A stretch of DNA of 64,000 bases from positions 51,974 to 115,973 of the forward strand of contig JAQWUP010000029.1 in NCBI GenBank assembly GCA_029242085.1, in the 5' to 3' direction. Source of the stretch: Porticoccaceae bacterium. GTDB taxonomy: Bacteria > Pseudomonadota > Gammaproteobacteria > Pseudomonadales > Porticoccaceae. The translations under genes and the position numbers were made by a program. Every line of letters starts with the position of its first letter. Position 1 is the stretch's first letter. The notes under the pieces are model-generated. The model did no database searches, was not told where the DNA came from, and saw nothing but the letters and a program-made list of their open reading frames with translations. Positions 1 through 12,316 of the stretch are shown one piece after another.

Positions 1-183
1 AAAATGCTGACCAATATCTCCCAGAGCCAGGGCGCCGAGCAAGGCATCAATCAGTGCATGGATTAGCACATCACCATCGGAATGAGCCACAAATGCATGC
101 CGATGTGGAATGCTTACACCCCCCAGTGTCAGTGCATCGCCATCGCCAAATGCATGTACGTCGTAGCCATGTCCAATACGCAT
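1..183 (-). CDS. ispF: 2-C-methyl-D-erythritol 2,4-cyclodiphosphate synthase, N-terminal 61 residues (cut by window edge)
   Basis: Only the first 61 codons are in the window; the gene runs off the left edge and is too short for the ORF track. The translation starts [12 protein letters not shown] and contains the family's metal-binding DVH motif and the [18 protein letters not shown] segment. IspF cyclises CDP-ME 2-phosphate to MEcPP in the cytosolic MEP isoprenoid pathway. Its ATG shares one base with the ispD stop (TAATG), so the two are probably translationally coupled, and ispD supplies the preceding pathway activity. Confidence 0.95.
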   Translation of the reverse strand, partial: MRIGHGYDVHAFGDGDALTLGGVSIPHRHAFVAHSDGDVLIHALIDALLGALALGDIGQHF

Positions 184-893
184 TATTCTGCCTCCTGATT
201 TTTCATAATTGCCTCAGCAATCACCAAATCTTCTCGACGGGTAACTTTTATATTATCCTGCCGACCCTCTACTACTATGGCCTGTGCACCGGCATATTCA
301 ATGGCTGAGGCCTCATCAGTAGGGATCTTATTATTGCCCAGCATGCTTTGCATAGCCTCGCGCAAGAGGCCATAACGAAACATCTGCGGCGTCTGAGCGG
401 CTCTGTATTCAGCGCGATTTGCGGTACTGACAATATCACCCTGAGGCGTGACAAGTTTTAATGTGTCATTAATTGGTGCGGCAAGAATGCCTCCGACACG
501 ATGGCCGCCGACCTCACTTATAAGCTTGCCAATACTTGCCGGTGCAATGCAGGGACGCGCCATATCGTGCACCAGGACCCAGTCATCCTCGTCGGCAAGA
601 TCATGTATTGCTAGAAGACCGTTTAAGACCGAATGGGCGCGCTGGTCACCGCCGGCCACGAGACGAACCCGGGGATTTTCGATGGCGGGCACTTTGGACC
701 AGTAACCAGAACTCATATCACAGGGCGAGATTATTGCCTCAATCACTGGAATGCTCAGCAATCGACTCAGGGTATGCTGGGCGACTAAACTGCCGTTTAA
801 ATGATGGAACTGCTTCGGGATATCTGCCGAAAAACGCTTCCCTGTTCCTGCGGCAGGCACTATGGCCCAGTATTTTGGCGATTTATTATTCAA
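183..893 (-). CDS. ispD: 2-C-methyl-D-erythritol 4-phosphate cytidylyltransferase
   Basis: IspD transfers CMP from CTP to MEP, an early cytosolic step of the MEP pathway. The 236-residue product has the nucleotide-binding start [12 protein letters not shown] followed by IPKQF, and the VHDMARPC segment typical of the family; length is normal. The start codon is TTG, overlapping the ftsB stop (TTGA), with a GAGG about ten bases upstream; no ATG lies near the conserved N-terminus, so TTG is well supported. It sits between ftsB and ispF, the usual gammaproteobacterial order. Confidence 0.96.
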   Translation of the reverse strand: MNNKSPKYWAIVPAAGTGKRFSADIPKQFHHLNGSLVAQHTLSRLLSIPVIEAIISPCDMSSGYWSKVPAIENPRVRLVAGGDQRAHSVLNGLLAIHDLADEDDWVLVHDMARPCIAPASIGKLISEVGGHRVGGILAAPINDTLKLVTPQGDIVSTANRAEYRAAQTPQMFRYGLLREAMQSMLGNNKIPTDEASAIEYAGAQAIVVEGRQDNIKVTRREDLVIAEAIMKNQEAE

Positions 894-1210
894 GGTTGCG
901 TGCCCTCAGTAGCAGGCGTTTTCTGCAGAACACGATCGTCTTTATCAATCACTAAATAAAATATTTCGCCTTCTTTGATCATGCCCAAATCTTTGCGCGC
1001 TTTTTCTTCAATAGAATCGAGATTAGTTTTTAAACTCTCGACCTCTTGAGCAATACGCTTGTTGCGCTGCTGTAATTGCTCATTGATAACAAGCTGCTGT
1101 TCAACCTTCTTATCCAGCTCAGCCTTATGGGCAAGACTGCCCTCACCGACCCACAATCGAAACTGCAGGCCGGTAAAAAGGACGAGAAGTATTATCAGCA
1201 ACCAGCGCAT
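890..1210 (-). CDS. ftsB: Cell division protein FtsB (DivIC-like)
   Basis: A 106-residue bitopic membrane protein: one transmembrane helix at about residues 3-20 (WLLIILLVLFTGLQF), then a coiled coil rich in Glu, Gln and Lys (about 30-75), then a short periplasmic tail containing KARKDLGMIKEGE, the conserved FtsB signature. With FtsL and FtsQ it forms the divisome subcomplex that activates septal peptidoglycan synthesis. It lies 47 bp after eno and overlaps ispD by four bases. Confidence 0.93.
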   Translation of the reverse strand: MRWLLIILLVLFTGLQFRLWVGEGSLAHKAELDKKVEQQLVINEQLQQRNKRIAQEVESLKTNLDSIEEKARKDLGMIKEGEIFYLVIDKDDRVLQKTPATEGTQP

Positions 1211-1257
1211 CTACTTATTCTATTCCGTTTAGCAGTGGAGATGCCATATTGATCAAA

Positions 1258-2589
<1,332 letters not shown>

Positions 2590-2615
2590 TTAACGGCCGA
2601 AGGCAGGTATTCCAG

Positions 2616-5230
<2,615 letters not shown>

Positions 5231-5257
5231 TTACTACTATGATATGAGAAGAATCTA

Positions 5258-6610
5258 TCAACAATTTGCCTGAGCATCGAGATGCCAGTGAATACAAGTT
5301 CCCTGCTGATCCGATGCTGCCTGATAGCCCTCACAAACCCACAGGCTCCCTACCGCAACAAGCTGTTCACCCATGTATAGCAGCGGTATTCTATCTCGCC
5401 ACCAGGGCTCGAGATTATATTCCTGAAGCAATTTTTTAAGGCTATTGGAGTGCTGCCTGCCCGCGGGCTGACAGCGCTCACCGCCTGTTCGGGTGCGCAC
5501 AGTCAAGGGCTGGCCCGCAGCTATCAAAAGGCCCTGACCGAGGGTTTTTTCGCCACTTAAGCGGCTGCCATCCGGCAGAGGCAGGGACTGTTCGGTATGC
5601 CAGTGCAAATCCTTATTTACAGCGCCGCATTCAGTCGCAGCGGTCAAAAGATAGAGTCGGTTGCGAAAGCGCCCCCAGCGCATGCCCTGCGACAACAATT
5701 TTGGTGCGGCGTCTTCGCCAGCCCGCACCACAGAGTCAATAATTTCAGCGACAATTTTATGGCCTGGCAGCGGCAACTGATACAGGCCTGGCCAGTGACG
5801 CAGCGTATTTCTCTGGCGCACGGCCGGCATCGCTGTCAGGGCATGCAAACAGATTGACCAGCCACCGCGTTCAGCCTTCACCTCAACTGTTTGCAGGTCA
5901 TCTGCAGCTAATGCCTCGGCAAGGTCTTCGTTGTCCTTACTCAGCTGCGCTGAAAGGCCAATGCGCTTGGCATAATCTGGCCATCGATAAGCAATTTCAG
6001 GCACCACTCGATTGCGCAAATAATTGCGGTCAAAGGTGGTTTGCAGATTGGTTTCGTCTTCGATCCAGGTCAGATTGTGCTGCTCAGCAAAGTCCTGTAA
6101 TTGTGATTTTTGCCACTGCAGTAATGGTCTCATTAAACGACCTTCAGCCAGAGTTCGTGAATCTGGAATACCAGACAACCCCTTACTCCCGGAGCCACGC
6201 AACAGTCGGTAGAGCACGGTCTCAACCTGATCGTCAGCATGATGGCCAAGGAATAACAGTCCGTCTGTTTGTAATAGCCGAGTAAAGACCTCATATCGAG
6301 CTTTGCGCGCAGCCGCCTCAAGCCCTTCACCCGCGCCGTCTACGGAGACGGTTTCACAGAGCAGCTGCACTCCGCGAGACTGGCAAAAACCCTCCACATG
6401 TGACTGCCACTTATCTGCATTATCTGACAGACCATGATTAATATGCACTGCGCACAGACGCTGCGCCGGCACAATATCGCAGAGCAGCGCCAGTAAAACT
6501 GTGGAGTCTAAACCGCCGCTAAAGCCCACTAAAATCTGCGGCGCATTTTCAAGCCGCGACTGGCAGGATGAAAATACCGCTGCTGCATTTAATTGCCGAG
6601 CCCTAGCCAT
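5258..6610 (-). CDS. tilS: tRNA(Ile)-lysidine synthetase
   Basis: TilS attaches lysine to C34 of the AUA-reading tRNA-Ile, changing both its codon and amino-acid identity. The 450-residue product has the ATP-binding PP-loop SGGLDST at about residues 30-36, the HHADDQVETVLYRLLRGSG segment, a central substrate-binding domain and the C-terminal TilS-C domain (RTRTGGERCQP). It overlaps the YheU-family stop by one base (TAATG) and precedes pyrG, as in Pseudomonas, though accA, which usually comes before it there, is not present. Confidence 0.96.
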   Translation of the reverse strand: MARARQLNAAAVFSSCQSRLENAPQILVGFSGGLDSTVLLALLCDIVPAQRLCAVHINHGLSDNADKWQSHVEGFCQSRGVQLLCETVSVDGAGEGLEAAARKARYEVFTRLLQTDGLLFLGHHADDQVETVLYRLLRGSGSKGLSGIPDSRTLAEGRLMRPLLQWQKSQLQDFAEQHNLTWIEDETNLQTTFDRNYLRNRVVPEIAYRWPDYAKRIGLSAQLSKDNEDLAEALAADDLQTVEVKAERGGWSICLHALTAMPAVRQRNTLRHWPGLYQLPLPGHKIVAEIIDSVVRAGEDAAPKLLSQGMRWGRFRNRLYLLTAATECGAVNKDLHWHTEQSLPLPDGSRLSGEKTLGQGLLIAAGQPLTVRTRTGGERCQPAGRQHSNSLKKLLQEYNLEPWWRDRIPLLYMGEQLVAVGSLWVCEGYQAASDQQGTCIHWHLDAQANC

Positions 6611-6921
6611 TAGTCAATGCTCTGGTTATCTTGGTTAGCCAGTTGCGAGTAGTCCTCATAGGCATCACCGCTCTCATTAGCCGACTCCTGCTCTGCCACA
6701 TAACGGGTAAACTGGTGTCTGGTCAGCAATGTGCAGTTTTCTGTCACTGGATCGAAGGTAATCAATACATCACCGCGATCCAGTTGGCGCCGCACCTGCG
6801 CCATTTTACTGTCCATGCTGGTTTCTGAGGCGCCATAGTCGGTGCCCTCGCGCAGGATAAACTCTTCGATTACCGCATTGAGAATGTCAGGACTAAGTCG
6901 ATCGAGAGGGATTTCAATCAC
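6610..6921 (-). CDS. YheU family (UPF0270) small protein
   Basis: A 103-residue cytosolic protein matching the UPF0270/YheU family: IPLDRLSPDILNAVIEEF followed by LREGTDYG is the family signature. Members are usually 70-80 residues; the extra length here is an acidic, Ser/Asn-rich C-terminal tail (about residues 75-103). The family has no established biochemical role that I can state. The start is GTG, sharing four bases with the upstream methyltransferase stop (GTGA), and its stop overlaps tilS, so the three genes look like one transcript. Confidence 0.85.
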   Translation of the reverse strand: MIEIPLDRLSPDILNAVIEEFILREGTDYGASETSMDSKMAQVRRQLDRGDVLITFDPVTENCTLLTRHQFTRYVAEQESANESGDAYEDYSQLANQDNQSID

Positions 6922-7691
6922 TGTTTGGGCTTCCTGAACCGCAAAGTCATGCGATCACTCTCGCCAATGGCTAAATATTTATCGCGATCCTGAGCACCCA
7001 ACCTAAGGTTGGGCGGCAATGTCCACACCCCTTTGGGATGATCTGCACTGTCTTTTGGATTGGCATTAATCTCAGCGCTGGCCTCCAACACAAAACCGGC
7101 GCGCTCAGCCAATTCGATAACGTAGCTCTGGGTCATATAGCCACTGCTTATCATGGTCTCTCTAGCCGTGCCAGGCACCGCCCGATGCTCAACCACTCCC
7201 AGGACGCCACCGGGCTTTAAGGTTTTATAAAACAGTTCAAAAGCTGTGGCTTCATTGTTGGATCGCAACCAGTTGTGGACATTGCGGAATGTCACCAATG
7301 CATCCGCACTATTGGCTGGTGTGGTCAGCAAATTCACTGAAATATCAAAGGTGTGCAGCTCAACATTGCTGTACAGCGCTGGATCTGCAGCTATTTTCTT
7401 TTCAAAGCGCTTCCGCGAGTTGCGATAGTAATCAACGTTTGAGTGCGGATTAAAATGGGCAGCAAATAATGTCCCTGTTACATAATCGGCTAGAATTTCG
7501 GTATACCAGCCACCGCCAGGCGTAATCTCAACCACATCCATCTCGGGACTTAATCCAAAAAACTCAATGGTTTCAGCAGGGTGACGAAACTGGTCTCGGG
7601 ATGCATCTCGCTCTGCTTGAGCTGTAATTGACAGCAGGGAGACACAGAGTATTAAGACCAGATAAAGTCCGTGGGACATAATATTTTTCAT
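6918..7691 (-). CDS. Exported class I SAM-dependent methyltransferase-like protein
   Basis: A 257-residue protein with a clear Sec signal peptide (residues about 1-26, hydrophobic core YLVLILCVSLLSITAQA then an Ala-x-Ala type cleavage region). The mature part looks like a class I methyltransferase: motif I VVEITPGGGWYTEILADYV, an acidic strand end, ALVTFRNVHNW and LKPGGVLGVVEHR. Similar exported methyltransferase-like proteins occur in marine proteobacteria; substrate unknown. S-adenosylmethionine is not normally expected in the periplasm, so the biochemical role is unclear. It is the first gene of a unit with the YheU family gene and tilS. Confidence 0.75.
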   Translation of the reverse strand: MKNIMSHGLYLVLILCVSLLSITAQAERDASRDQFRHPAETIEFFGLSPEMDVVEITPGGGWYTEILADYVTGTLFAAHFNPHSNVDYYRNSRKRFEKKIAADPALYSNVELHTFDISVNLLTTPANSADALVTFRNVHNWLRSNNEATAFELFYKTLKPGGVLGVVEHRAVPGTARETMISSGYMTQSYVIELAERAGFVLEASAEINANPKDSADHPKGVWTLPPNLRLGAQDRDKYLAIGESDRMTLRFRKPKQ

Positions 7692-7789
7692 AACCTGTAA
7701 GTCCTGTAATTGGTTGAGTGCAAACTATAACAGCGCCATCGATTAGTGCCATAATAACGCGCATTAAAGACCGCATTGCAGGTAAACCT

Positions 7790-8299
7790 ATGACCAATCA
7801 TTTAGTAGTAACCATTCTCGCTGAAGACCGCCCCGGCATTGTTGAGCAAATAGCCCAAACTATCATCGCTCACAGCGGCAACTGGATGGAGAGCAGTATG
7901 AATCGTCTGGCCGGTAAATTTGCGGGTATTCTGCTGGTCGAGGTAGATGCTCAGCACAACAGTCCGCTGCAAGAAGCCCTAATTGGACTCAGTGAGCATG
8001 GCATTACCATTACCGTTGAAGACAGCAAATATTTGGGGCAGCACGAGATACCGCTGTGCATTGAGATTATCGCCAATGATCGCCCCGGCATCGTCGGTGA
8101 AATTGCCGCGCAGCTGGCCAGTAAAAAGGTCAATCTCGAGTCTTTGGAAACCTTCTGTGACAGCGCGCCTATGTCTGCCGGTACAATGTTTCATGCCCAT
8201 GCCTATATTCAGTTGCCTGGGGGAATGTCGCAAAATGATTTAACATTGTTATTGGAAGGTCTATCCGATGACCTGATGGTCGAGATTGTAGATATTTAA
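7790..8299 (+). CDS. gcvR: GcvR-like tandem ACT-domain regulator
   Basis: A 169-residue protein with two ACT domains: [19 protein letters not shown] at the N-terminus and [21 protein letters not shown] in the second half. This is the layout of GcvR, which binds glycine and, with GcvA, represses the glycine cleavage operon in E. coli; whether that circuit exists here cannot be told. The ORF track begins at 7718, but the ATG at 7790 follows an AGGT and starts exactly at the first ACT strand. It reads into trmL with a 1-bp gap. Confidence 0.8.
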   Translation: MTNHLVVTILAEDRPGIVEQIAQTIIAHSGNWMESSMNRLAGKFAGILLVEVDAQHNSPLQEALIGLSEHGITITVEDSKYLGQHEIPLCIEIIANDRPGIVGEIAAQLASKKVNLESLETFCDSAPMSAGTMFHAHAYIQLPGGMSQNDLTLLLEGLSDDLMVEIVDI

Positions 8300-8300
8300 T

Positions 8301-8771
8301 ATGCTCGACATTGTTTTATACCAACCGGAAATCCCACCCAACACCGGAAATATTATTCGCCTCTGTGCCAATACTGGTTTCCGTCTACACCTGATCGAGC
8401 CACTGGGCTTTGATCTGGATGATAAAAAACTGCGCCGTGCAGGTCTGGACTATCGCGAGTTTCAGGACTTACAGGTACATGCCGATTGGCCCGCCTATCT
8501 GACTAGCGCCAAGCCTAAGGCCGTTTATGCACTGAGCACTAAGGGATCAGTCTGTTATTCAAAGGTCAACTACCAACCGGGAGACGCTCTGCTATTCGGC
8601 CCGGAGACCCGAGGTCTGCCGGAGAGTATTCGCACCGAGGTCGGTGCTGCAAATGTATTGCGATTGCCGATGCAGGCACAGAGCCGCAGCCTTAACCTTT
8701 CCAATACCGTGTCCATCGTGACCTATGAAGCATGGCGGCAGCTGGATTTTTCTATGACGAGTTCTCTATGA
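8301..8771 (+). CDS. trmL: tRNA (cytidine(34)-2'-O)-methyltransferase
   Basis: TrmL methylates the 2'-O of the wobble nucleotide in tRNA-Leu isoacceptors. The 156-residue SPOUT protein is full length: [18 protein letters not shown] at the start, then FGPETRGLP and [19 protein letters not shown] at the knot region, the SAM-binding trefoil of the family. Its TGA overlaps the ATG of the flavodoxin gene (ATGA). Along with mnmC two genes on, it makes this a wobble-position tRNA modification neighbourhood. Confidence 0.95.
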   Translation: MLDIVLYQPEIPPNTGNIIRLCANTGFRLHLIEPLGFDLDDKKLRRAGLDYREFQDLQVHADWPAYLTSAKPKAVYALSTKGSVCYSKVNYQPGDALLFGPETRGLPESIRTEVGAANVLRLPMQAQSRSLNLSNTVSIVTYEAWRQLDFSMTSSL

Positions 8772-9307
8772 GTATAAAAATTGGTTTATTTTACGGTAGC
8801 TCTACCTGCTATACAGAGATGGCCGGAGAGAAAATTCGCGACCAGATCAATGGCCTGCTCAGTGCCGAAGTGGTCATTATGCACAATATTGCCGATGACC
8901 CTATCAGCCTGATGGAGGATTACAGCTATCTGATTTTAGGGATACCAACCTGGGACTATGGTGAGCTGCAAGAAGACTGGGAGACCCACTGGGATGAGAT
9001 TGATAGCCTTGATCTCAATCATGCCAGAGCGGCGCTCTATGGTTTGGGAGATCAAATTGGCTACCCAGAATGGTTTCAAGATGCACTGGGGTATCTCTGG
9101 GCCAAGATGGTTAATCAGGGGGCTACCACTGTCGGCGCCTGGCCTAATAAGGGTTATACCTTTGAGGATTCTAAAGCGCTGACCAAGGATAAAGCTTATT
9201 TTGTCGGCCTGCCTCTGGATGATGAAAATCAACTTGAGCTTACAGATGGTTTTATCAGCCTTTGGTGCGATCAAATTCTGATTGAATTTGGCCTTAAATC
9301 AACGTGA
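8768..9307 (+). CDS. fldB: Flavodoxin (FldB type)
   Basis: A 179-residue long-chain flavodoxin. The N-terminal [20 protein letters not shown] is the FMN phosphate loop in the form seen in E. coli FldB, followed by [17 protein letters not shown] (first isoalloxazine loop) and the [20 protein letters not shown] segment. Flavodoxins carry single electrons to reductases. The track ORF starts at 8732, but the ATG at 8768 overlaps the trmL stop and begins at the conserved N-terminus. Its TGA in turn overlaps the GTG start of mnmC. Confidence 0.93.
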   Translation: MSIKIGLFYGSSTCYTEMAGEKIRDQINGLLSAEVVIMHNIADDPISLMEDYSYLILGIPTWDYGELQEDWETHWDEIDSLDLNHARAALYGLGDQIGYPEWFQDALGYLWAKMVNQGATTVGAWPNKGYTFEDSKALTKDKAYFVGLPLDDENQLELTDGFISLWCDQILIEFGLKST

Positions 9308-11094
9308 GCCTGAGCCCAGAGGAAAGCCTAGAGCAATATTGTTTAGCTCAGCGCTGGCAATCCTTAGAAGGTGATAGCGGTTTATTTACTATCGCCAAAA
9401 CCGAGTTTGATAAGGGGACAGATTTCCTAGCCGCCTGTGATCTATGGCTGAAGACTGCACCCAAATCCTGGCGCCTGCAGTTTATTTCAGCCTCGGCACA
9501 GCCGCTTACTAGGGCGCAGTTGCAAAGCGCTCTAGCCGACTGGCCCCAATACGCCCATCTAGCTACAGCACTTATCAGCCAGTACCCAGCCACTGTAAAG
9601 GGCATTCACCCTATTGAATTATTTGATCGTAGAATTAGCCTGTACCTGATGTTTGGCGATGCTGAGACAATATTTAATAAGATTGCCCAGAGCCCAGATC
9701 TGGGGCTCGCTAACCACAACAAAAAATCCATCGATGTCTGGTTTATCGGTACTGAGTCGCCACAGCTTAAGCAAGTTATCTCGACCCTCTGCGAACCAGA
9801 TACCATTGTGGCTGGCAATGCTGATTTTGATGCCAAGGCTAAAACGGCGACTCCCTGGCATCTCGATAGAGCCAAACCCAGACAATCTAAAAAAACAGTA
9901 GCGATTCTAGGTGCAGGCATTGCCGGTTGCACAGCCGCCGCGGCACTGCATAAGCGCGGTTATCAGGTTACCTTGATTGATCGCCACGGGATGGCCGCAC
10001 AGGAGGCCTCGGGGAATAGTCAGGCGATTATCTACCCCAAACTGTCGGTGCGCGACCAACCCTTACCTCGTGTAAATTTGGCCGCATTGATGCTGGCCAG
10101 TCGCTATTACAAACCTTTTTGGGATGCTGGCTACGGTGAGCAGTGCGGTGTTTTGGTGGTACCGGAAAATGCCAAGGTACAGCAGGATTTTGTCACCATT
10201 GGCGAACGCTTTGGTGATCAGGATTCACTGGTGCAGCTGCTCGATAACGCTGGCCTATGCGCCCAAAGCGGTATCGCAATGAGCTCGGAGTTAGGGCTGT
10301 TTTTCCCCCAACTAGGCTGGCTGCCGCCAGCTCAAATCTGCCAGCAACTGTTGCAGCGCGATAGTATCCCGCTGCTCAGTGCTGATATAAAACAGCTGCA
10401 ACAAACTGATGGTAGCTGGCAGCTATTGGATGAACAAAATCAGCCTGTTATTGAAGCTGAGTCATTGATAATCGCCAATGCCTATGGCTGCGAGCAGTTT
10501 GAGCAGACCCACTTTCTTCCGGTTACCCAGTTGCGGGGCCAGATCAGTTTGCTCTCGACCTCTGAGGCCAGCGTCGGATTAAAAACCGTTATCTGCGGTG
10601 AGGGTTATATCACCCCCGCTCAAAATAGCACCCACAACTGCGGCGCTACCTATAATAAGGGCCTGTTCACCACTGCCTTGCGCAAGGAGGATCACTGCGC
10701 AAATATCGAGCAAATGGGGGCTACTGATAATGGCTTGGGTGCTGCGCTGGGGCCACAGAATACCGACTCTATGGAGGGTAGAGCCAACTACCGCTGCACC
10801 ACTAAAGACTATCTGCCGATTGTTGGGCCGGTGCCAAACGTGCCCTCGTTTCTTGAGGACTATGGGGCGTTGAGACGCGATGCTCGCAAGCTGATACCCA
10901 CCTTGGGCAGTTATCAGCCCAATCTCTATATACACTGCGGTATGGGCTCGAGAGGGCTGTGCTATGCCCCCTTAACCGCAGAGATCCTGGCCGCTGAGAT
11001 TGCCGGTGAGGTACCGCCGCTGGAGCGCGAGTTGCGCCTGGCCATGCACCCAGCGCGTTTTTTAATTAGGGACTTAAAAAAGAAACGTATTTAA
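9304..11094 (+). CDS. mnmC: MnmC-like protein: intact FAD oxidase half, degenerate methyltransferase half
   Basis: Normally a bifunctional enzyme of about 660 residues finishing mnm5s2U34 in tRNA: the C-terminal FAD oxidase removes carboxymethyl from cmnm5U and the N-terminal domain methylates nm5U. Here the product is 596 residues. The oxidase half looks intact (GAGIAG dinucleotide loop at about 203-208, EASGNSQAIIYP, GMGSRGLCYAPL near the end). The N-terminal half aligns by eye with the methyltransferase (LQFIS..PLTRAQL, LYLMFGD), but the SAM loop reads KTEFDKGTDFL where E. coli has a GFGTG, the catalytic DGFAP is replaced by WFIGTESP, and about the first 40 residues and part of the tail are gone. 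The GTG start overlaps fldB (GTGA), leaving no room for a longer N-terminus. Confidence 0.9.
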   Translation: MSLSPEESLEQYCLAQRWQSLEGDSGLFTIAKTEFDKGTDFLAACDLWLKTAPKSWRLQFISASAQPLTRAQLQSALADWPQYAHLATALISQYPATVKGIHPIELFDRRISLYLMFGDAETIFNKIAQSPDLGLANHNKKSIDVWFIGTESPQLKQVISTLCEPDTIVAGNADFDAKAKTATPWHLDRAKPRQSKKTVAILGAGIAGCTAAAALHKRGYQVTLIDRHGMAAQEASGNSQAIIYPKLSVRDQPLPRVNLAALMLASRYYKPFWDAGYGEQCGVLVVPENAKVQQDFVTIGERFGDQDSLVQLLDNAGLCAQSGIAMSSELGLFFPQLGWLPPAQICQQLLQRDSIPLLSADIKQLQQTDGSWQLLDEQNQPVIEAESLIIANAYGCEQFEQTHFLPVTQLRGQISLLSTSEASVGLKTVICGEGYITPAQNSTHNCGATYNKGLFTTALRKEDHCANIEQMGATDNGLGAALGPQNTDSMEGRANYRCTTKDYLPIVGPVPNVPSFLEDYGALRRDARKLIPTLGSYQPNLYIHCGMGSRGLCYAPLTAEILAAEIAGEVPPLERELRLAMHPARFLIRDLKKKRI

Positions 11095-11107
11095 TAACTG
11101 ACGGTGC

Positions 11108-12316
11108 TTAACAATCGGGCTCTAGGCCCGCTACTAGTCCTTTGCGATACATCTCAGCACTGGCTGTTTTATCATCCATCGCATCCAGTAACTCAGCTAA
11201 TTCAAGATAGGTTTGCGGACAGGGATTGCAGTTGACGGCTGCCGACAGGTAGTCTCGCGACTTGCCCAGTAGTTCTGCACGTCGACAGATACGACCAAGT
11301 GCCAGCAGTAAATCAGCATCCTGTGAATGATCGGGCAACCACTTCTCTGCCACTGCCAGCTGCTTTTCTGCTGATCCGGTCTGTAACGCACCGAAGCGTT
11401 CAACTAAATCTGCATGCCAGCTGTTATTCAGTGCTCTGGTTAGTAGCGGCTGCAGCTTATTGTTGGCATTGACCTTTTTCAGTGCGTCCGCATAGGCACA
11501 GATAAGTTCAGGCATCTTGCGCAAAGACTTGGGCACCAGGTCCCACAGATCATTAAGCTTGGCCTGCTGTTCCCCCTCTGTTAATTCTAAGTCTGGGGAA
11601 AATGTTATTAGCAGGCTTGAATAGGCGTCCAATTCAAGATTGGCAGCCGCTGTTTTACTCAACGCACCATAATGCTTGATATCACGCAGCAGTTTTTGCA
11701 GTGAAGTCCAGTCTGCAGTTAAGTAATAGGCATCGGCCAACAGCCGCAGCACAGCTCGATCACTGGGTGTTTTTTTGTGCAGGCCTACCAACAATGGCAG
11801 TGCATCGGCAAACTGTTCATCGACAATCAATAATTCTGCCAACAGTTTATCGGCGGCAAAAGTCGCATTTGGGTGATTTACCTTGAGTCGCTCTAATAAT
11901 TGCCGAGCTTTTTCAATCTCCTCATTCTCTGCCGCCGCTCGGGCTCCAAACAGTAAGTTGATCACTGGCATCGAGGATTTTGCCGTAGACTGAGAGAGCA
12001 ATTGACTGGCTTTTTGCCAATCATGCTCTGCATACAACAGCAGACCCTGAGCCGTTTTACTCACCTGTCGTGCACTGCTAAAAGATTGCCACCACTGACG
12101 TATACCTCCAGCGCCAGTGAGCCATCGCAGCAGTAACAGCAGCCATACTAATGCTGCACTCAGGACTATATACAGCAGCACACCAACCCAGATACTCATC
12201 TCAATATTAGTGCTGCCCGCACTGATAAGAATATAGCCGCGGCCCTGCTGTAATAACCAGATGCCGCCAGCGCCAAGCAACAGGGCCAGCATAAATATTA
12301 GCAAAAGCTTTCTCAT
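11108..12316 (-). CDS. hemY: HemY-family TPR membrane protein
   Basis: A 402-residue inner-membrane protein: two N-terminal transmembrane helices (about 3-22 and 40-66) and a long cytosolic/periplasmic helical part with TPR-like repeats. This is the proteobacterial HemY (not the protoporphyrinogen oxidase of Bacillus that shares the name), whose exact role in heme metabolism is unsettled. Its ATG overlaps the hemX stop by four bases, and the hemC-hemD-hemX-hemY order is canonical. It converges on mnmC with a 13-bp gap. Confidence 0.88.
   Translation of the reverse strand: MRKLLLIFMLALLLGAGGIWLLQQGRGYILISAGSTNIEMSIWVGVLLYIVLSAALVWLLLLLRWLTGAGGIRQWWQSFSSARQVSKTAQGLLLYAEHDWQKASQLLSQSTAKSSMPVINLLFGARAAAENEEIEKARQLLERLKVNHPNATFAADKLLAELLIVDEQFADALPLLVGLHKKTPSDRAVLRLLADAYYLTADWTSLQKLLRDIKHYGALSKTAAANLELDAYSSLLITFSPDLELTEGEQQAKLNDLWDLVPKSLRKMPELICAYADALKKVNANNKLQPLLTRALNNSWHADLVERFGALQTGSAEKQLAVAEKWLPDHSQDADLLLALGRICRRAELLGKSRDYLSAAVNCNPCPQTYLELAELLDAMDDKTASAEMYRKGLVAGLEPDC

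Noticed and set aside
448-955. Plus-strand ORFs of 85 and 139 aa opposite ispD
   Set aside because: They lie fully over ispD and the end of ftsB, have no recognisable domain and are shadows of the GC pattern of the real genes.
5597-6285. Plus-strand ORFs of 86 and 143 aa opposite tilS
   Set aside because: tilS is intact with all motifs; these frames have no ribosome site or domain.
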